Position numbers and translations under genes: made by a program. Positions 35,703 to 45,741 of a DNA stretch of 64,000 nucleotides are shown piece by piece. Source of the stretch: an uncultured Arenicella sp. (GTDB lineage: Bacteria; Pseudomonadota; Gammaproteobacteria; Arenicellales; Arenicellaceae); contig CALIVT010000001.1 of NCBI GenBank assembly GCA_938048185.1, forward strand, positions 1 through 64,000. Reading direction: 5' to 3'. The number at the start of each line of letters is the position of its first letter. The first letter of the stretch is position 1. The notes beneath the pieces are model-generated. The model was not told the DNA's origin. It ran no database searches and saw only the letters and a list, made by a program, of their open reading frames with translations.

Positions 35703-37535
35703 ATGCTTCAAAGTGCCTTAATTTATTTGCTGGCTGCAGTGGTCGCTGTACCTATCGCAAAGCGACTTGGCTTAGGCTCGGTGCTCGGCTACCTGATCGC
35801 TGGAATCGTAATTGGCCCCAGCGCGTTGGCCTTGGTCGGTGATCAAACTCACGTGATGCACTTCGCCGAATTTGGTGTGGTAATGATGCTGTTTTTAGTT
35901 GGGCTAGAGTTGCAACCCAGCCGGCTGTGGAGTTTGCGAAAACCAATTGTCGGCTTGGGCGGCTTACAAGTTGCGCTGAGCACTGCATTGATTGGTCTCG
36001 CCGCATTTACGTTGTTTGGTCTCGCGTGGCAACTGGCTCTGGCGGTCGGTTTGACTCTAGCGCTGTCATCCACCGCGATCGTGTTGCAATCATTGACCGA
36101 ACGCGGTCAGCTTGATACGCAAGCCGGCAACAACGCGTTTTCAGTCCTATTGTTTCAAGACATTGCGGTCATACCGATTTTGGCACTTTTGCCGCTGCTT
36201 GCCACGTTTCCTGAGCTTGGCCATGGTGGCGACCACAGTGGAAATTTAATTGAAGGTCTGCCGTTGTGGCAACGAATCACGATCATTGTTGGCGCCATTG
36301 GCCTAATTATCAGCCTGGGACGTTTTTTGTCGGCGCCAGCCTTTAGCTATATTGCGCAAACACGCTTGAGTGAAATGCTCACCGCGTTCGCACTGCTGAT
36401 TGTGGTGGCAATATCGGTTGCCATGACGTCAATCGGCCTGTCAGCTGCGCTTGGTACCTTTCTGGCTGGCGTGGTCTTGGCGGAGAGTGAGTTTCGACAT
36501 GAGATTGAGGTCGATATCGAGCCGTTCAAAGGCCTATTGCTTGGGCTGTTCTTCATTACCGTGGGTGCGAGCATTGACTTTGATCTGCTGGCGTCGCAGT
36601 TGACCGTAATTGTCTGTTTAGTGCTGCTTTTGATTGTCCTTAAGGCGGTTGTTTTGTTTGCACTTGGCAAGCTTTTCAATATGTCGAACAAGCATACACT
36701 TTTGTTCGCTGTCGCCTTGGCGCAAGGCGGTGAGTTCGCTTTCGTATTGGTATCGACCGGCCGCCAATTTTCTGTTTTTGACGTTCAAACCAGCAGTCTA
36801 ATTACAATCGTTGTTGCGCTGTCGATGTTGTTAACGCCGTTGCTTTTGGTGGTTTACGAGGCGTATTTTAGCCGGAAATCTCAAAACGCGGTTTATCAGG
36901 ACGATCAGGAGGTGCAACCGACGTGTCAGGTAATCATTGCGGGCTACGGGCGTTTCGGGCAAGTTGTCGGGCGTATGCTCTCAAGCAACGGGTTTCATAC
37001 AACGATCTTGGATCACAGCCCAAGTCAGATTGATTTAGTCCGGCGATTTGGCAGTGTGGTGTTCTACGGCGATGCAGCGCGCGCTGACCTACTCGCAGCG
37101 GCGGGTGCAAAGCAGGCAAAATTATTAGTGATAGGCGTAGATCAGGCGGATAAAGCGATGGAGATTATTGCCACCGCTAAAAAACACTTTCCGCACCTGA
37201 AAATATTGACGCGGGCAGTTGATCGACGGCACGCCTATCAAATTATTAAGAGTGAGGTCGATGGTTTTCGTCGGGAGACATTTGATTCTGCTCTTAAGCT
37301 TGGCACCGACGCCTTGCAAATAATGGGTTTAAGCCAAGCGCGTGCCGAGCGCGTGACGCAGCTTTTTGCTGAGCATGACGAGAGCTCATTACATAAACTC
37401 GCTCAAGTCTGGGGCGACGAGCACAATTATGGTTTGGCGGTGCGTCAACGAACTCAAGACCTCAGCCGAGTATTGGCCGAAGATTCAGCGAAGTATGACG
37501 ACGCTTTAGTGAACAGCGACCCGAAACAGCCATGA
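35703..37535 (+). CDS. Kef-type monovalent cation:proton antiporter (CPA2) with TrkA-N domain
   Basis: 610 residues from ATG 35703; the in-frame extension to 35628 is not family-like. KefB/KefC proteins are inner-membrane glutathione-gated K+ efflux systems. Twelve or so membrane segments start ALIYLLAAVVAVPIAKRLGLG, and GLELQPSRLW and FLAGVVLAESEFRHEIEVDIEPFKGLLLG are hallmark CPA2 segments. A cytoplasmic nucleotide-binding TrkA-N domain begins at VIIAGYGRFGQVVGRML (about 411). Length matches KefB/KefC (601/620). Whether it is KefB, KefC or a paralogue, and whether an ancillary KefF/G subunit exists elsewhere, cannot be seen. Confidence 0.88.
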   Translation: MLQSALIYLLAAVVAVPIAKRLGLGSVLGYLIAGIVIGPSALALVGDQTHVMHFAEFGVVMMLFLVGLELQPSRLWSLRKPIVGLGGLQVALSTALIGLAAFTLFGLAWQLALAVGLTLALSSTAIVLQSLTERGQLDTQAGNNAFSVLLFQDIAVIPILALLPLLATFPELGHGGDHSGNLIEGLPLWQRITIIVGAIGLIISLGRFLSAPAFSYIAQTRLSEMLTAFALLIVVAISVAMTSIGLSAALGTFLAGVVLAESEFRHEIEVDIEPFKGLLLGLFFITVGASIDFDLLASQLTVIVCLVLLLIVLKAVVLFALGKLFNMSNKHTLLFAVALAQGGEFAFVLVSTGRQFSVFDVQTSSLITIVVALSMLLTPLLLVVYEAYFSRKSQNAVYQDDQEVQPTCQVIIAGYGRFGQVVGRMLSSNGFHTTILDHSPSQIDLVRRFGSVVFYGDAARADLLAAAGAKQAKLLVIGVDQADKAMEIIATAKKHFPHLKILTRAVDRRHAYQIIKSEVDGFRRETFDSALKLGTDALQIMGLSQARAERVTQLFAEHDESSLHKLAQVWGDEHNYGLAVRQRTQDLSRVLAEDSAKYDDALVNSDPKQP

Positions 37536-37612
37536 TTTAGCCTTTTTTGTGGCCTTACAGTCGATTATACTTACGCGCTTAATTATTAGAACTGTGTTTT
37601 TAAGGATTCCGC

Positions 37613-39511
37613 ATGTTAACTGAAATTCGTGAACGTTCGACGGGCTTTTTTGCTTGGGTTATTGCCGCCATCATCATCATTCCAATGGCCTTCTTTGGTG
37701 TGCAGCAATACGCCAGCACCGAGGCACGTCCTACTGTGGTTCAAATAGGCGATCAAAAAATCACGCAACAAGACTACCAAGCAAGATTGGCTCAAGCACA
37801 AAATCAAGCGCGTGAAAGTAATCCCAGCTTGGCGAACTCAGACTTGTTAAACAGTGAGTTCTATAAAAAACAAGTGTTGCAGAGCATGGTTGATCGCTCC
37901 TTGACCGATTATGTGGCGAGCGAGAATAATTACCGCGTTGGCGAGGGGCAAGTAGATAAGACTATCCGCGAACTCCCAAATTTTCAGACCGACGGTAAAT
38001 TCGATCAAAACTTATTTCAAACCTTTGCCGCCAGTCGTGGACGCGGTGGCGCTAAGCAGATCAAAGACGATATTCGAGCGAGTACGCGCGCTCAGCAAGT
38101 GATATCAGGCTATCAAGAGTCGGCCCTGATATTGCCAAGCGAAGTGCGCGAATTGTTGGAAATCCAAGCCGAGCAACGTAGTTTTGAATTGATCACGGTT
38201 AAGCAGGCGGACTATAACGACAAAGTCACCGTTACCGATGAAGATATTGCCGAGTATTACGCCGCCAATATCGACAATTATCAGCTGCCCGACCGCGTTG
38301 CGGTGAGCTATATCGAATTAGATCGCGCGAAGCTCGCAGAGAGCGCCACCGTCGACGATGCGGCAATAAAGTCCGCGTACGAAGAATATACCTCGAGCTT
38401 CGTTAAGGACGAAACTCGAAGCACACGTCATATTTTATTGAGCACTGGCGATGGTAAAGATGAAGACGCACAGCTAGCTAAGGCTAATGAGCTTATCCAA
38501 CAACTGAATGAGGGCGCCGATTTTGCCGAGCTCGCGAAAGCGAACTCTGATGACCCCGGTTCGGGCGCTAATGGCGGTTCTTTAGGCGACGTTGAGCGTG
38601 GCCAAATGGTCCCGGAATTTGATGAAGCTACTTTTTCATTAGAGAAAGGCGTTATTTCCGAACCCATTAAGACTCAATTCGGTTACCACATTATTCAGGT
38701 TGAAAAAATAGATGCGACCGAGCCAGACGCGTTTGCAGATTTGCGCTTTGAGCTCGAAGAAGAAGAGCGTGCTCGTATTGCTGACGAGCAATTAATAGAG
38801 CAAGCTGAACAGCTTAGAAACCTTTTATTTGAACAACCGGACAGCCTTGAAAATATCGCGTCAGAATTGAGCTTGGAGATAAAGACGACCGAGCTATTCT
38901 CCAGGGAGTCTGGCGACGGTATTGCTACGAATGAGAGCGTCCGTGCAGCTGCGTTCAACGAGAGCGTATTGCAAGAAGAAGTGAATTCCGAATTGATCGA
39001 AGTTGCCGACGGTCTTTACGTTGCGCTACGCAAGTCGAGCTTCGCGCCGTCGGAGCCTAAAAAATTAGACGTGGTGAGCGCAGAAATCAAGGCAAAGCTT
39101 ACTCGGGATCGTGCAATAGCGGCCGCGAAAGAAGCTGGTGACAGTTTGCTAGCGCGCGCCGAGCAAGATTGGTCTGGGCTCGCTGGTGACGACACGGTAA
39201 CGGTTGACTCACACACGGTTACGATGATTGATACCGACCGAAAAGTGACGAGTGATATCTTGCGTGAAGTGGTCAAAATGCGCCTGAATAATGGAGACCC
39301 GGTAGTGAATTCTTTTACTGGTGCGAATGGTGATTTCAATATCGTGCGTTTACATAAAATCGCGCCAGGTGACCTTGCCGCAGTTAGTCAGCAAGTTAAA
39401 GACGCGACCCGCTCATTAATTGAGCAACGCAACGGCCAGTCACTATTCGGCGCCTACATCAGCGGTTTAAATGAAGAGTTAGACTTAGAAATTAACGAAG
39501 ACCTTTTGTAG
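37613..39511 (+). CDS. ppiD: Periplasmic folding chaperone PpiD
   Basis: 632 residues. PpiD is anchored in the inner membrane next to the Sec translocon and helps newly exported proteins fold. One N-terminal membrane segment ([20 protein letters not shown], about 12-31) is followed by a SurA-N-like helical part and a parvulin rotamase domain (about 264-365; [61 protein letters not shown]). A C-terminal helical region follows. Position after hupB is the E. coli order (lon-hupB-ppiD). Confidence 0.95.
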   Translation: MLTEIRERSTGFFAWVIAAIIIIPMAFFGVQQYASTEARPTVVQIGDQKITQQDYQARLAQAQNQARESNPSLANSDLLNSEFYKKQVLQSMVDRSLTDYVASENNYRVGEGQVDKTIRELPNFQTDGKFDQNLFQTFAASRGRGGAKQIKDDIRASTRAQQVISGYQESALILPSEVRELLEIQAEQRSFELITVKQADYNDKVTVTDEDIAEYYAANIDNYQLPDRVAVSYIELDRAKLAESATVDDAAIKSAYEEYTSSFVKDETRSTRHILLSTGDGKDEDAQLAKANELIQQLNEGADFAELAKANSDDPGSGANGGSLGDVERGQMVPEFDEATFSLEKGVISEPIKTQFGYHIIQVEKIDATEPDAFADLRFELEEEERARIADEQLIEQAEQLRNLLFEQPDSLENIASELSLEIKTTELFSRESGDGIATNESVRAAAFNESVLQEEVNSELIEVADGLYVALRKSSFAPSEPKKLDVVSAEIKAKLTRDRAIAAAKEAGDSLLARAEQDWSGLAGDDTVTVDSHTVTMIDTDRKVTSDILREVVKMRLNNGDPVVNSFTGANGDFNIVRLHKIAPGDLAAVSQQVKDATRSLIEQRNGQSLFGAYISGLNEELDLEINEDLL

Positions 39512-39587
39512 GCTTTACTATTTTCTAGCTAAGACTAATTAGGCTAGCCTGCTAACTAAATTCGTCAGCTAAAGGACGAGGACCATT

Positions 39588-40781
39588 ATGATTATTTCGC
39601 CTAGAGTTCGTGGTTTTATTTGTACTAACGCACACCCTATAGGGTGCGCTGAAAACGTTGCGCAACAAATCGACTACATCAAAGCTCAAAACGTCGACAA
39701 TACCGACGGAGCACCCAAAAATGTATTAGTGATCGGTTCGTCAACCGGTTATGGGCTGGCGTCTAGAATTACTGCAGCGTATGGTTATGGTGCCAAAACC
39801 TTAGGTCTGTTTTTTGAAAAGCCACCTACTGCAAAAAGAACTGCGTCGGCCGGTTTTTATAACTCGGCTGCTTTTGAAGCCCAAGCACGCGCTGACGGCT
39901 TGTTTGCAAAAAGTATCAATGGTGATGCCTTTTCTAACGAAGCTAAGACACAAGCAATCGACATTATTAAAAATGAAATGGGGGGCAAGGTAGACCTGGT
40001 TGTTTACAGCTTAGCGTCGCCGCGCCGCGTCGATCCGACCGATGGCGAAACATATATGTCTACCCTCAAACCGGTTGGTCAAGCGTACACGGCGAAGAAC
40101 TTAAATACGGATACTCAGATCGTTGATGAGATCACCTGCGAGCCAGCGACCGAAAAAGAAATTGCCGACACGGTCAAGGTGATGGGCGGCGAAGATTGGG
40201 CTCTATGGATTGATGCTCTGCATGATGCGGGCGTACTAGAAGAGGGCACTAAGACCGTTGCTTACACTTACATAGGCGATAAGTTGACTAAGCCAATTTA
40301 TGGTCATGCCACCATCGGCATTGCGAAAGAGCATTTAGATGTTACTGCTGCGGCACTCAATAGTCGTCACAGTGTCGACGCGCGAGTGTCGGTGTTGAAG
40401 GCCGTTGTGACGCAAGCCAGCTCCGCTATTCCAGTTATGCCGTTATACCTCTCCATTTTGTTTAAAGAAATGAAAGCCGCAGGCACTCACGAGGGTTGTA
40501 TAGAGCAACTTAACCGCTTATTTAAAGAATGTATTTACAGCGCGTCACCACGACTCGACGATGAAAATCGTTTTCGAGTTGACGAGCTAGAGTTGTTGCC
40601 CGAGATGCAAGCTAAGGTTGAGGCTATTTGGCCACAAGTAACGACTGAAAACCTGAATGAGTTAAGTGATTTTGACGCATACAAGTCGGAGTTCTTACGC
40701 CTATTCGGTTTTGGTATCGACGGGGTTGATTATGACGCCGATGTGAGTCTGATGCTTGAGGCTGACTTCGTTTCGATTTAA
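39588..40781 (+). CDS. fabV: Enoyl-[acyl-carrier-protein] reductase FabV
   Basis: 397 residues, NADH-dependent trans-2-enoyl reductase that completes fatty-acid elongation. The start MIISPRVRGFICTNAHPIGC and the nucleotide loop VLVIGSSTGYGLASRIT are typical. The FabV active-site pattern Y-X8-K is exact: Tyr238-GHATIGIA-Lys247. FabV is an alternative to FabI and is generally insensitive to triclosan. The ribosome site AAAGGACGAGG precedes ATG 39588. A single-gene unit between ppiD and rsmJ. Confidence 0.96.
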   Translation: MIISPRVRGFICTNAHPIGCAENVAQQIDYIKAQNVDNTDGAPKNVLVIGSSTGYGLASRITAAYGYGAKTLGLFFEKPPTAKRTASAGFYNSAAFEAQARADGLFAKSINGDAFSNEAKTQAIDIIKNEMGGKVDLVVYSLASPRRVDPTDGETYMSTLKPVGQAYTAKNLNTDTQIVDEITCEPATEKEIADTVKVMGGEDWALWIDALHDAGVLEEGTKTVAYTYIGDKLTKPIYGHATIGIAKEHLDVTAAALNSRHSVDARVSVLKAVVTQASSAIPVMPLYLSILFKEMKAAGTHEGCIEQLNRLFKECIYSASPRLDDENRFRVDELELLPEMQAKVEAIWPQVTTENLNELSDFDAYKSEFLRLFGFGIDGVDYDADVSLMLEADFVSI

Positions 40782-40803
40782 CCCATTTCAGTTACGTTTG
40801 CCA

Positions 40804-41589
40804 ATGTCGCAAACCGTCAATATTAAGCACGCCTCAGTCACCGTCATCGGTGCTGAGGCGTGTTCGGTTTTACAGCAGTTTGTGGCTAAGCAAACGGAGG
40901 TCGATACCGGCTCCGCCGTTGATTTCCAGGCTGCTGATCTAGAGTTACGTTCAAGCCAGAGTGGCTTGGTGCTGATTTGGAATAAAGAGCAGAGTTCTCC
41001 TTTGAAATTTCAGTTAGATTTTGAAAAAAAAGCGCGACAATTACGTTCGTTCCCTGCGCCTAAACAGGGCGCCTTTAATCAGGCATTGGGGAAAAAAACG
41101 AAGCACGTAATCGACGCAACTGGCGGATGGGGTGGTGATGCGTTATTAATGTGTTTGCAAGGTTACCAGGTCACCGTTATCGAACGTTTGCCGCTCATGG
41201 CGGCGTTATTAGACGACGCCTTTAAACGTTTGGCTGCTTCTGATTGGGCGACTTACAATCACGTTTGTGCGCCCATCGTTGTTTGTGACGATGCCGCTGA
41301 GGTATTAGCCGCGCGCGCGCTTAAGGCCGATTGTGTTTATCTTGACCCAATGTTCCCATCAAAGCGAAAGAAGAGCGCGTCAACCAATAAAAACATGCAG
41401 CTATTGCAATGGTTGGCAGGCCCTGATGCAGACGCTGGCGAGCTGGCACGTGTTGCCATGAGTCATTATGCGAGGCTTGCCGTGAAACGCCCTGATTATG
41501 CCGAGCCTTTGATGCAGCCTGTTGATGCAAGATTTTCAAGTAAGTTGGTTCATTATGATGTTTATCTTAAGGCTGAGAGGCTAGTGTAG
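40804..41589 (+). CDS. rsmJ: 16S rRNA (guanine(1516)-N2)-methyltransferase RsmJ
   Basis: 261 residues from ATG 40804; the upstream frame from 40756 overlaps fabV and is not family-like. RsmJ methylates G1516 of 16S rRNA using SAM. The SAM motif is HVIDATGGWGGDALLM, followed by VTVIERLPLMAALLDDAFKRL. The catalytic N-methyltransferase-type motif is VYLDPMFPSKRKKSA. The stop is followed at once by the GTG of rsmE, so the two rRNA methyltransferases form a coupled pair. Confidence 0.92.
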   Translation: MSQTVNIKHASVTVIGAEACSVLQQFVAKQTEVDTGSAVDFQAADLELRSSQSGLVLIWNKEQSSPLKFQLDFEKKARQLRSFPAPKQGAFNQALGKKTKHVIDATGGWGGDALLMCLQGYQVTVIERLPLMAALLDDAFKRLAASDWATYNHVCAPIVVCDDAAEVLAARALKADCVYLDPMFPSKRKKSASTNKNMQLLQWLAGPDADAGELARVAMSHYARLAVKRPDYAEPLMQPVDARFSSKLVHYDVYLKAERLV

Positions 41590-42297
41590 GTGGCAATCCC
41601 GAGTTTTTATCACCCCGAACTATCAAGCAGTGATTCGCTGATACTGCTTGCCCAAAATGAGGCGAGCCACGCGGTCAAGTCGCGGCGCTTAAGGGTGGGT
41701 GATAGCGTGCGCGTATTCGATGGGCAAGGCGTGGTCGCGAGCGCCAAGATAGTTGCGGCAGAGCGGCGCGAGGTTGCACTTGAGCTGATTGATGTAATGC
41801 AACGTCCTAAGCCCGATAACGCGCTGGTAATCGCTTGCGCGGTGCCCAAGGGTGATCGCCAGAAAATAATGCTAGACATGTTGACCCAACTCGGTGTTTC
41901 TGGAATTATCCCGCTGCGTTGCGAGCGTTCAGTCACACGCTTTAGCCCCAACATGGCGGATCGGTGGCGTCGCGTCATGATTGAAGCGTGTAAACAATCA
42001 CAAAACCCGTGGCTGCCTTCAATAAGTGATGAAATTGCGTTTAATGAGTTGCTCAAAAATGCCGAGCGCCCGTTGATTTACGCCGATGTGACGGGTGATG
42101 CAGCGCACTCAGCTTTCAGTGCAACTAACGATGTTACGGTATTGATAGGTCCCGAAGGCGGGTTTTCGAATGCGGAGATTAACCAATTAAAGCGACGCTC
42201 TGCTCAGGCACTGAGTCTGGGCGGACACATCTTGCGAACGGAGGCGGCAACCGTGGTGGCGGCGGCTCAATTTAACGCTAACCTGCGACTAAGATGA
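41590..42297 (+). CDS. rsmE: 16S rRNA (uracil(1498)-N3)-methyltransferase RsmE
   Basis: 235 residues, a SPOUT-fold enzyme that methylates U1498 of 16S rRNA. The N-terminal PUA-like domain has HAVKSRRLRVGDSVRVFDGQG. The knot region has ACAVPKGDRQKIMLDMLTQLGV, CERSVTRF, IEACKQSQNPWLP, LIGPEGGFSNAEI and LGGHILRTEAATVVAAAQF. The GTG start directly abuts the rsmJ stop. Confidence 0.95.
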   Translation: MAIPSFYHPELSSSDSLILLAQNEASHAVKSRRLRVGDSVRVFDGQGVVASAKIVAAERREVALELIDVMQRPKPDNALVIACAVPKGDRQKIMLDMLTQLGVSGIIPLRCERSVTRFSPNMADRWRRVMIEACKQSQNPWLPSISDEIAFNELLKNAERPLIYADVTGDAAHSAFSATNDVTVLIGPEGGFSNAEINQLKRRSAQALSLGGHILRTEAATVVAAAQFNANLRLR

Positions 42298-42473
42298 TGC
42301 TTGGGGATAATGCTCAGACAAATTTTCTCCGCGCTTTAAATTAGTGGTATAGAGCCATAGTTAATACCTATTAATCTGCGGCGTAGTTAGTTGTGAAAGA
42401 TAATCAATTATGGCAAGGTCATAGTTAGAAGAGAATAAAAAGCGCTTGAAGTAGACTCGCTTTCGCGCGATTA

Positions 42474-43043
42474 ATGAGGACACGATTTTTGTCACTTAAT
42501 AACAGCTTGCTGCAAACTAACGTTGATGCTTTACATGAGGGAGAAACCTTGTTGACAGCGCTCTCTGCTGAGCAGTACACCCAAGGTTATAAGCCCGCGT
42601 TCCATTCGACAATTGGTGCGCACTTTCGACATGTGCTTGAGCATTATCGCTGCTTCTTGAGTCAATTGTCGAAGGCTGAATTTTGTTACGATAGCCGCGA
42701 GCGCGACCAGCTTCTAGAATGTGATTTTTCCTACGCGAAGCAAACAATTAAAGATCTAGGCGACCGCTTAAGTTTGTTAACTAATGAAGATGTAGGTCGT
42801 GCTTGTAAGGTTGTTGATCACCAAGCTGATGGCACAGTAAGCAGCACCATACACCGAGAGTTATTGTTTTTGCAGTCGCATACAATGCATCACTACGCAA
42901 TTATTGGTGCCATGGCGCGAGCGCTTGGTTCTCAGCCTGAGGATGACTTTGGTGTTGCTATCGCGACCCGTGAGCACCAGAAATGTAACGCCAACAATCC
43001 CAGCGCTCCGCTTACTAGAGGTAACACACCATGTGCACAATGA
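42474..43043 (+). CDS. DinB-family protein (four-helix metal-binding)
   Basis: 189 residues. The DinB/YfiT superfamily is a four-helix bundle that binds a divalent metal with three His. Candidate ligands are His50/His57-type residues in STIGAHFRHVLEHYRCFL and a later His in LLFLQSHTMHHYAIIGAMARALG. The DUF664/DinB-like layout fits, but the enzymatic role of these proteins is often thiol transfer or unknown. It overlaps the next gene by 13 bp, so the two are probably translated together. Confidence 0.7.
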   Translation: MRTRFLSLNNSLLQTNVDALHEGETLLTALSAEQYTQGYKPAFHSTIGAHFRHVLEHYRCFLSQLSKAEFCYDSRERDQLLECDFSYAKQTIKDLGDRLSLLTNEDVGRACKVVDHQADGTVSSTIHRELLFLQSHTMHHYAIIGAMARALGSQPEDDFGVAIATREHQKCNANNPSAPLTRGNTPCAQ

Positions 43044-43801
43044 CCTGGTTTGTGAAAGACGACGGTTATGAACTGTTCTTTAATCGCGATGAGCGTATAT
43101 CACGCAGCCGAGCTGAACTGCCGACTCCGCAACATCAGGACAGCGTGCAATATATTTCACCAACCGATTCCGACGCCGGCGGCACGTGGATTGCGTGCAA
43201 TCAATACGGCGTGACGGTTTGCCTATTAAATCATTACCAATTCGAACAAATCGAGACGTATAAAAGCTGGACAAGTCGCGGCGAAATCGTCCGCCACTTC
43301 GCCACGACAAGTAATTTGAGCGACGCTGAAGCGAATTTCCATTCTTTAGATTTGGACGACTATCGTGCTTTTAGAATGTTCATTATTGATCGAGAAGGCG
43401 GTAATCGCTTGTGTGTTTGGGATGGGCATAGTGCGCGAGTTGAGCGTGATGTCACAACGCCTAAATCCAGTTCTTCAGTTGACGCTAAACACGTTAAGCA
43501 ATTGCGCAGAAGCTTGTTCGAAGACCTTAACTTGGTCGACTCGAAAAACGTAGATGATTATATAAGTTATCACGCCAGTCATTTGCCCAGTCGATCGAAA
43601 GAATCGGTGTGTATGCATCGCGCTGACGCGAACACCGTTAGCCTGAGTCACGTCAGTGTTTCAGGGCAGGGTGTTAGTTTTCGCTATGCTGACGGCTCAC
43701 CATGTGAGGCGCAACTTGGGCCGTCATTGGCCATGAAAATTGTGAAACCTGAGCTTAGTTCTATTGTTGGTGGCGAGAGTGTCGCCGCAACTAAGTGTTA
43801 A
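43031..43801 (+). CDS. NRDE (TANGO2-like) family protein
   Basis: 256 residues with N-terminal Met-Cys and the FFNRDERISRSR segment that names the NRDE family. Further pattern: SPTDSDAGGTWIACNQYGVTVCLLNHY and GEIVRHFATTSNLSDA. The conserved Cys2 may become the N-terminal nucleophile after Met removal, as in Ntn-hydrolases. The bacterial function is unknown; the human homologue TANGO2 is linked to lipid/heme handling. The start overlaps the upstream DinB-like gene. Confidence 0.85.
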   Translation: MCTMTWFVKDDGYELFFNRDERISRSRAELPTPQHQDSVQYISPTDSDAGGTWIACNQYGVTVCLLNHYQFEQIETYKSWTSRGEIVRHFATTSNLSDAEANFHSLDLDDYRAFRMFIIDREGGNRLCVWDGHSARVERDVTTPKSSSSVDAKHVKQLRRSLFEDLNLVDSKNVDDYISYHASHLPSRSKESVCMHRADANTVSLSHVSVSGQGVSFRYADGSPCEAQLGPSLAMKIVKPELSSIVGGESVAATKC

Positions 43802-43912
43802 CAACGTTCAGTAATCGCGTTTTATTGTATATCACTTTTTATTCGTAGAACCATTCGCCGTCTTTCTTACCCTATGATTTGTGGAACACGCTAGTTCCCG
43901 GACTATTTTCCA

Positions 43913-44728
43913 ATGGCTATTAACCCAAAAGTCTTTAAACAGATGACCAAGCTCATTGCTGGCAGCATGTCAGCCGGTCGTTATGATGTGCGGTTAGCTC
44001 GCTCAGAGGCCGAGATTCACGCGGCCCAAAATTTGCGTTATGAAGTTCTGTTTAAAGAAAGCGGCGGCCGCATCACGCGTGAAATGCTCAATACTGAACG
44101 CGAGGAAGATGAATGGGATCAGGTCGCTTATCATGTGGTCGTTATCGATAAGCGCAACGACAATAAAGTCGTGGGCACGGTACGGCTGGTTAGTAACCGT
44201 GCGCTTGAACCACATCAAGATTTTTATACTGAACACGCCTTCGATTTGTCGGGCTTGCGCAATAACTACAAGAGAATGCTCGAGCTTAGTCGAGCGTGCG
44301 TATCACCCGATGGGCGAGGTGGTGCCATCTTAATGTTGATTTGGAAGTTTACGATGCAGTTTATCGAGCAAAATCAATATGACGTGCTATTCGGTTGTGC
44401 GAGTTTTAAAGGCACAGACTATGAAGATCACACAGAGATATTGTCGTATCTCTATGAGCGTAATCTGGCCAGTGAAGAGCTGATGCCGCGTCCGCGAGAC
44501 GAGGTTACGAGCGTGAAAATTGAAGACTTCTCTAAACCACCGGGCAAAGGTAAAGATCGAGGTAAAGTGCCCACTATGCTGCGGGGTTACTTAAAGATTG
44601 GCGCACGTATCAGCGAGCACGCGATTGTGGACCCAGTTTTTAACACTACCTTTGTAGCGATTTACGTGGATGCAAAAGAGATGTTCGGAACTAATCACGT
44701 GCTAGTAAACAAGTCGATCGAACATTAG
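43913..44728 (+). CDS. olsB: L-ornithine N-alpha-acyltransferase OlsB
   Basis: 271 residues of the GNAT-like acyl-ACP-dependent acyltransferase family. It transfers a 3-hydroxyacyl group from ACP to ornithine to make lyso-ornithine lipid. Pattern: RLARSEAEIHAAQNLRYEVLF, VVGTVRLVSNRA, LELSRACVSPDGRGGAILMLIWKF and LFGCASFKGTDYEDHTEILSYLY, all hallmarks of OlsB/hemolysin-type proteins. It ends 1-4 bp before the acyltransferase olsA, the usual olsB-olsA pairing, so the pathway to membrane ornithine lipids is complete here. Ornithine lipids are phosphate-free and help cells under phosphate limitation. Confidence 0.85.
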   Translation: MAINPKVFKQMTKLIAGSMSAGRYDVRLARSEAEIHAAQNLRYEVLFKESGGRITREMLNTEREEDEWDQVAYHVVVIDKRNDNKVVGTVRLVSNRALEPHQDFYTEHAFDLSGLRNNYKRMLELSRACVSPDGRGGAILMLIWKFTMQFIEQNQYDVLFGCASFKGTDYEDHTEILSYLYERNLASEELMPRPRDEVTSVKIEDFSKPPGKGKDRGKVPTMLRGYLKIGARISEHAIVDPVFNTTFVAIYVDAKEMFGTNHVLVNKSIEH

Positions 44729-44729
44729 C

Positions 44730-45677
44730 GTGATGACGATCAAGAAGAATTATTTGCTCGGTGGTATACGCCTAGTTGCGATCGCGTTGTGGATTATCGT
44801 AATGCCTCTTTTTTATTTGGTGGTGCAGTTAGTGCGCGTGCCTGGCTATAAACGATTGGTTCCGTTTTTTCACGCGGGTACCTGTCGTATTCTGGGTATT
44901 CACATTGAGGTAAGCGGTGAGATGAGTCTCGCTAAACCAACTTTGTATGCGAGTAATCACATATCGTATATCGATATTTTTATCTTGGGCCAGATTCCAG
45001 CCTATTTTGTCGCCAAATCAGAAGTCGCTGGCTGGCCTGTTTTCGGCACGTTAGCTGGGTTTCAAAATACCTTATTCATAGAGCGTAATCCGCGTAAAGC
45101 AAAGTCCCAGTTAGAAATATTAAAAACGCACCTTCGACAAGGCAATAGTTTGACGTTTTTCCCTGAGGGCACCAGTACTGATGGTGTGCACGTAGAGCCA
45201 TTTAAATCGACGCTGTTTGAGTCGGCGAATCTAGATGATGGTGCCCAAAGTGCCGAGGGCTCTTTATCCGCTGAAGGCTCTTTATCCGCTGAAGGCTCTT
45301 TACCCGCTGAAGGCTCTTTACCCGCTGAAGGCTCTTTACCTGCTGAAGGCTCTTTACCCGCTGAAGGCTCTTTACCCGCTGAAGGCTCTTTACCCGCTGA
45401 AGGCTCTCGAAGCGTTGCGATTCAGCCGATAACAGTGGCCTACACCCACCATGATGGTAAGAAAATCGATAACCAGGGAGTGCGCGACCACTATGCTTGG
45501 TATGCGAAAATGCCGTTTTTATCGCATTTTCTTGGCTTAATGCCATTAAAAAAAGTAAGGGCCAGTATTCATTACCACCCAATCTGTTATCTTGATGACT
45601 TTGATACCCGCAAAGAGTGTGCGGATCATTGTCAGAGATTGGTGGCTGATAAGCTGCATGAACTTGTTGCTGTATAA
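44730..45677 (+). CDS. olsA: Lyso-ornithine lipid acyltransferase OlsA (PlsC family) with a nine-fold repeat insertion
   Basis: 315 residues (GTG 44730, or ATG 44733). The PlsC domain adds the second acyl chain to lyso-ornithine lipid at the inner membrane. The N-terminal membrane segment is LVAIALWIIVMPLFYLVVQLV. The catalytic HX4D is His77-Asp82 (SNHISYID), and the lipid-phosphate/acyl motif is FPEGTST (144-150). Residues 175-228, inserted between KSTLFESANLDDG and VAIQPITVAYTH, are nine copies of AEGSL(P/S), encoded by an 18-bp minisatellite. The canonical protein lacks this run, which would lie in a loop before a conserved strand. Activity is likely kept because both motifs are intact. 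Confidence 0.85.
   Translation: MMTIKKNYLLGGIRLVAIALWIIVMPLFYLVVQLVRVPGYKRLVPFFHAGTCRILGIHIEVSGEMSLAKPTLYASNHISYIDIFILGQIPAYFVAKSEVAGWPVFGTLAGFQNTLFIERNPRKAKSQLEILKTHLRQGNSLTFFPEGTSTDGVHVEPFKSTLFESANLDDGAQSAEGSLSAEGSLSAEGSLPAEGSLPAEGSLPAEGSLPAEGSLPAEGSLPAEGSRSVAIQPITVAYTHHDGKKIDNQGVRDHYAWYAKMPFLSHFLGLMPLKKVRASIHYHPICYLDDFDTRKECADHCQRLVADKLHELVAV
45252..45413 (+). repeat. In-frame 18-bp minisatellite (9 units) inside olsA
   Basis: Nine 18-bp units, most of the form GCTGAAGGCTCTTTACCC, run head to tail and translate as AEGSLP or AEGSLS. Unit length is a multiple of three, so changes in copy number would keep the frame. The core GCTGAAGGCTCTTTA resembles the intergenic repeats at 12.0-12.2 kb and 35.1-35.3 kb. 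Confidence 0.95.
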
Positions 45678-45741
45678 GGTGGCAAGTCGCCAACGGCCAT
45701 CCCTTCAGAGAAACTAGGGTGAAAACATTAAAGGTATTAGT

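Noticed and set aside
45202-45693. Reverse-strand 163-codon frame in olsA
   Set aside because: Shadow of the olsA minisatellite (repeated RVKSLQ); the forward frame has both catalytic motifs.
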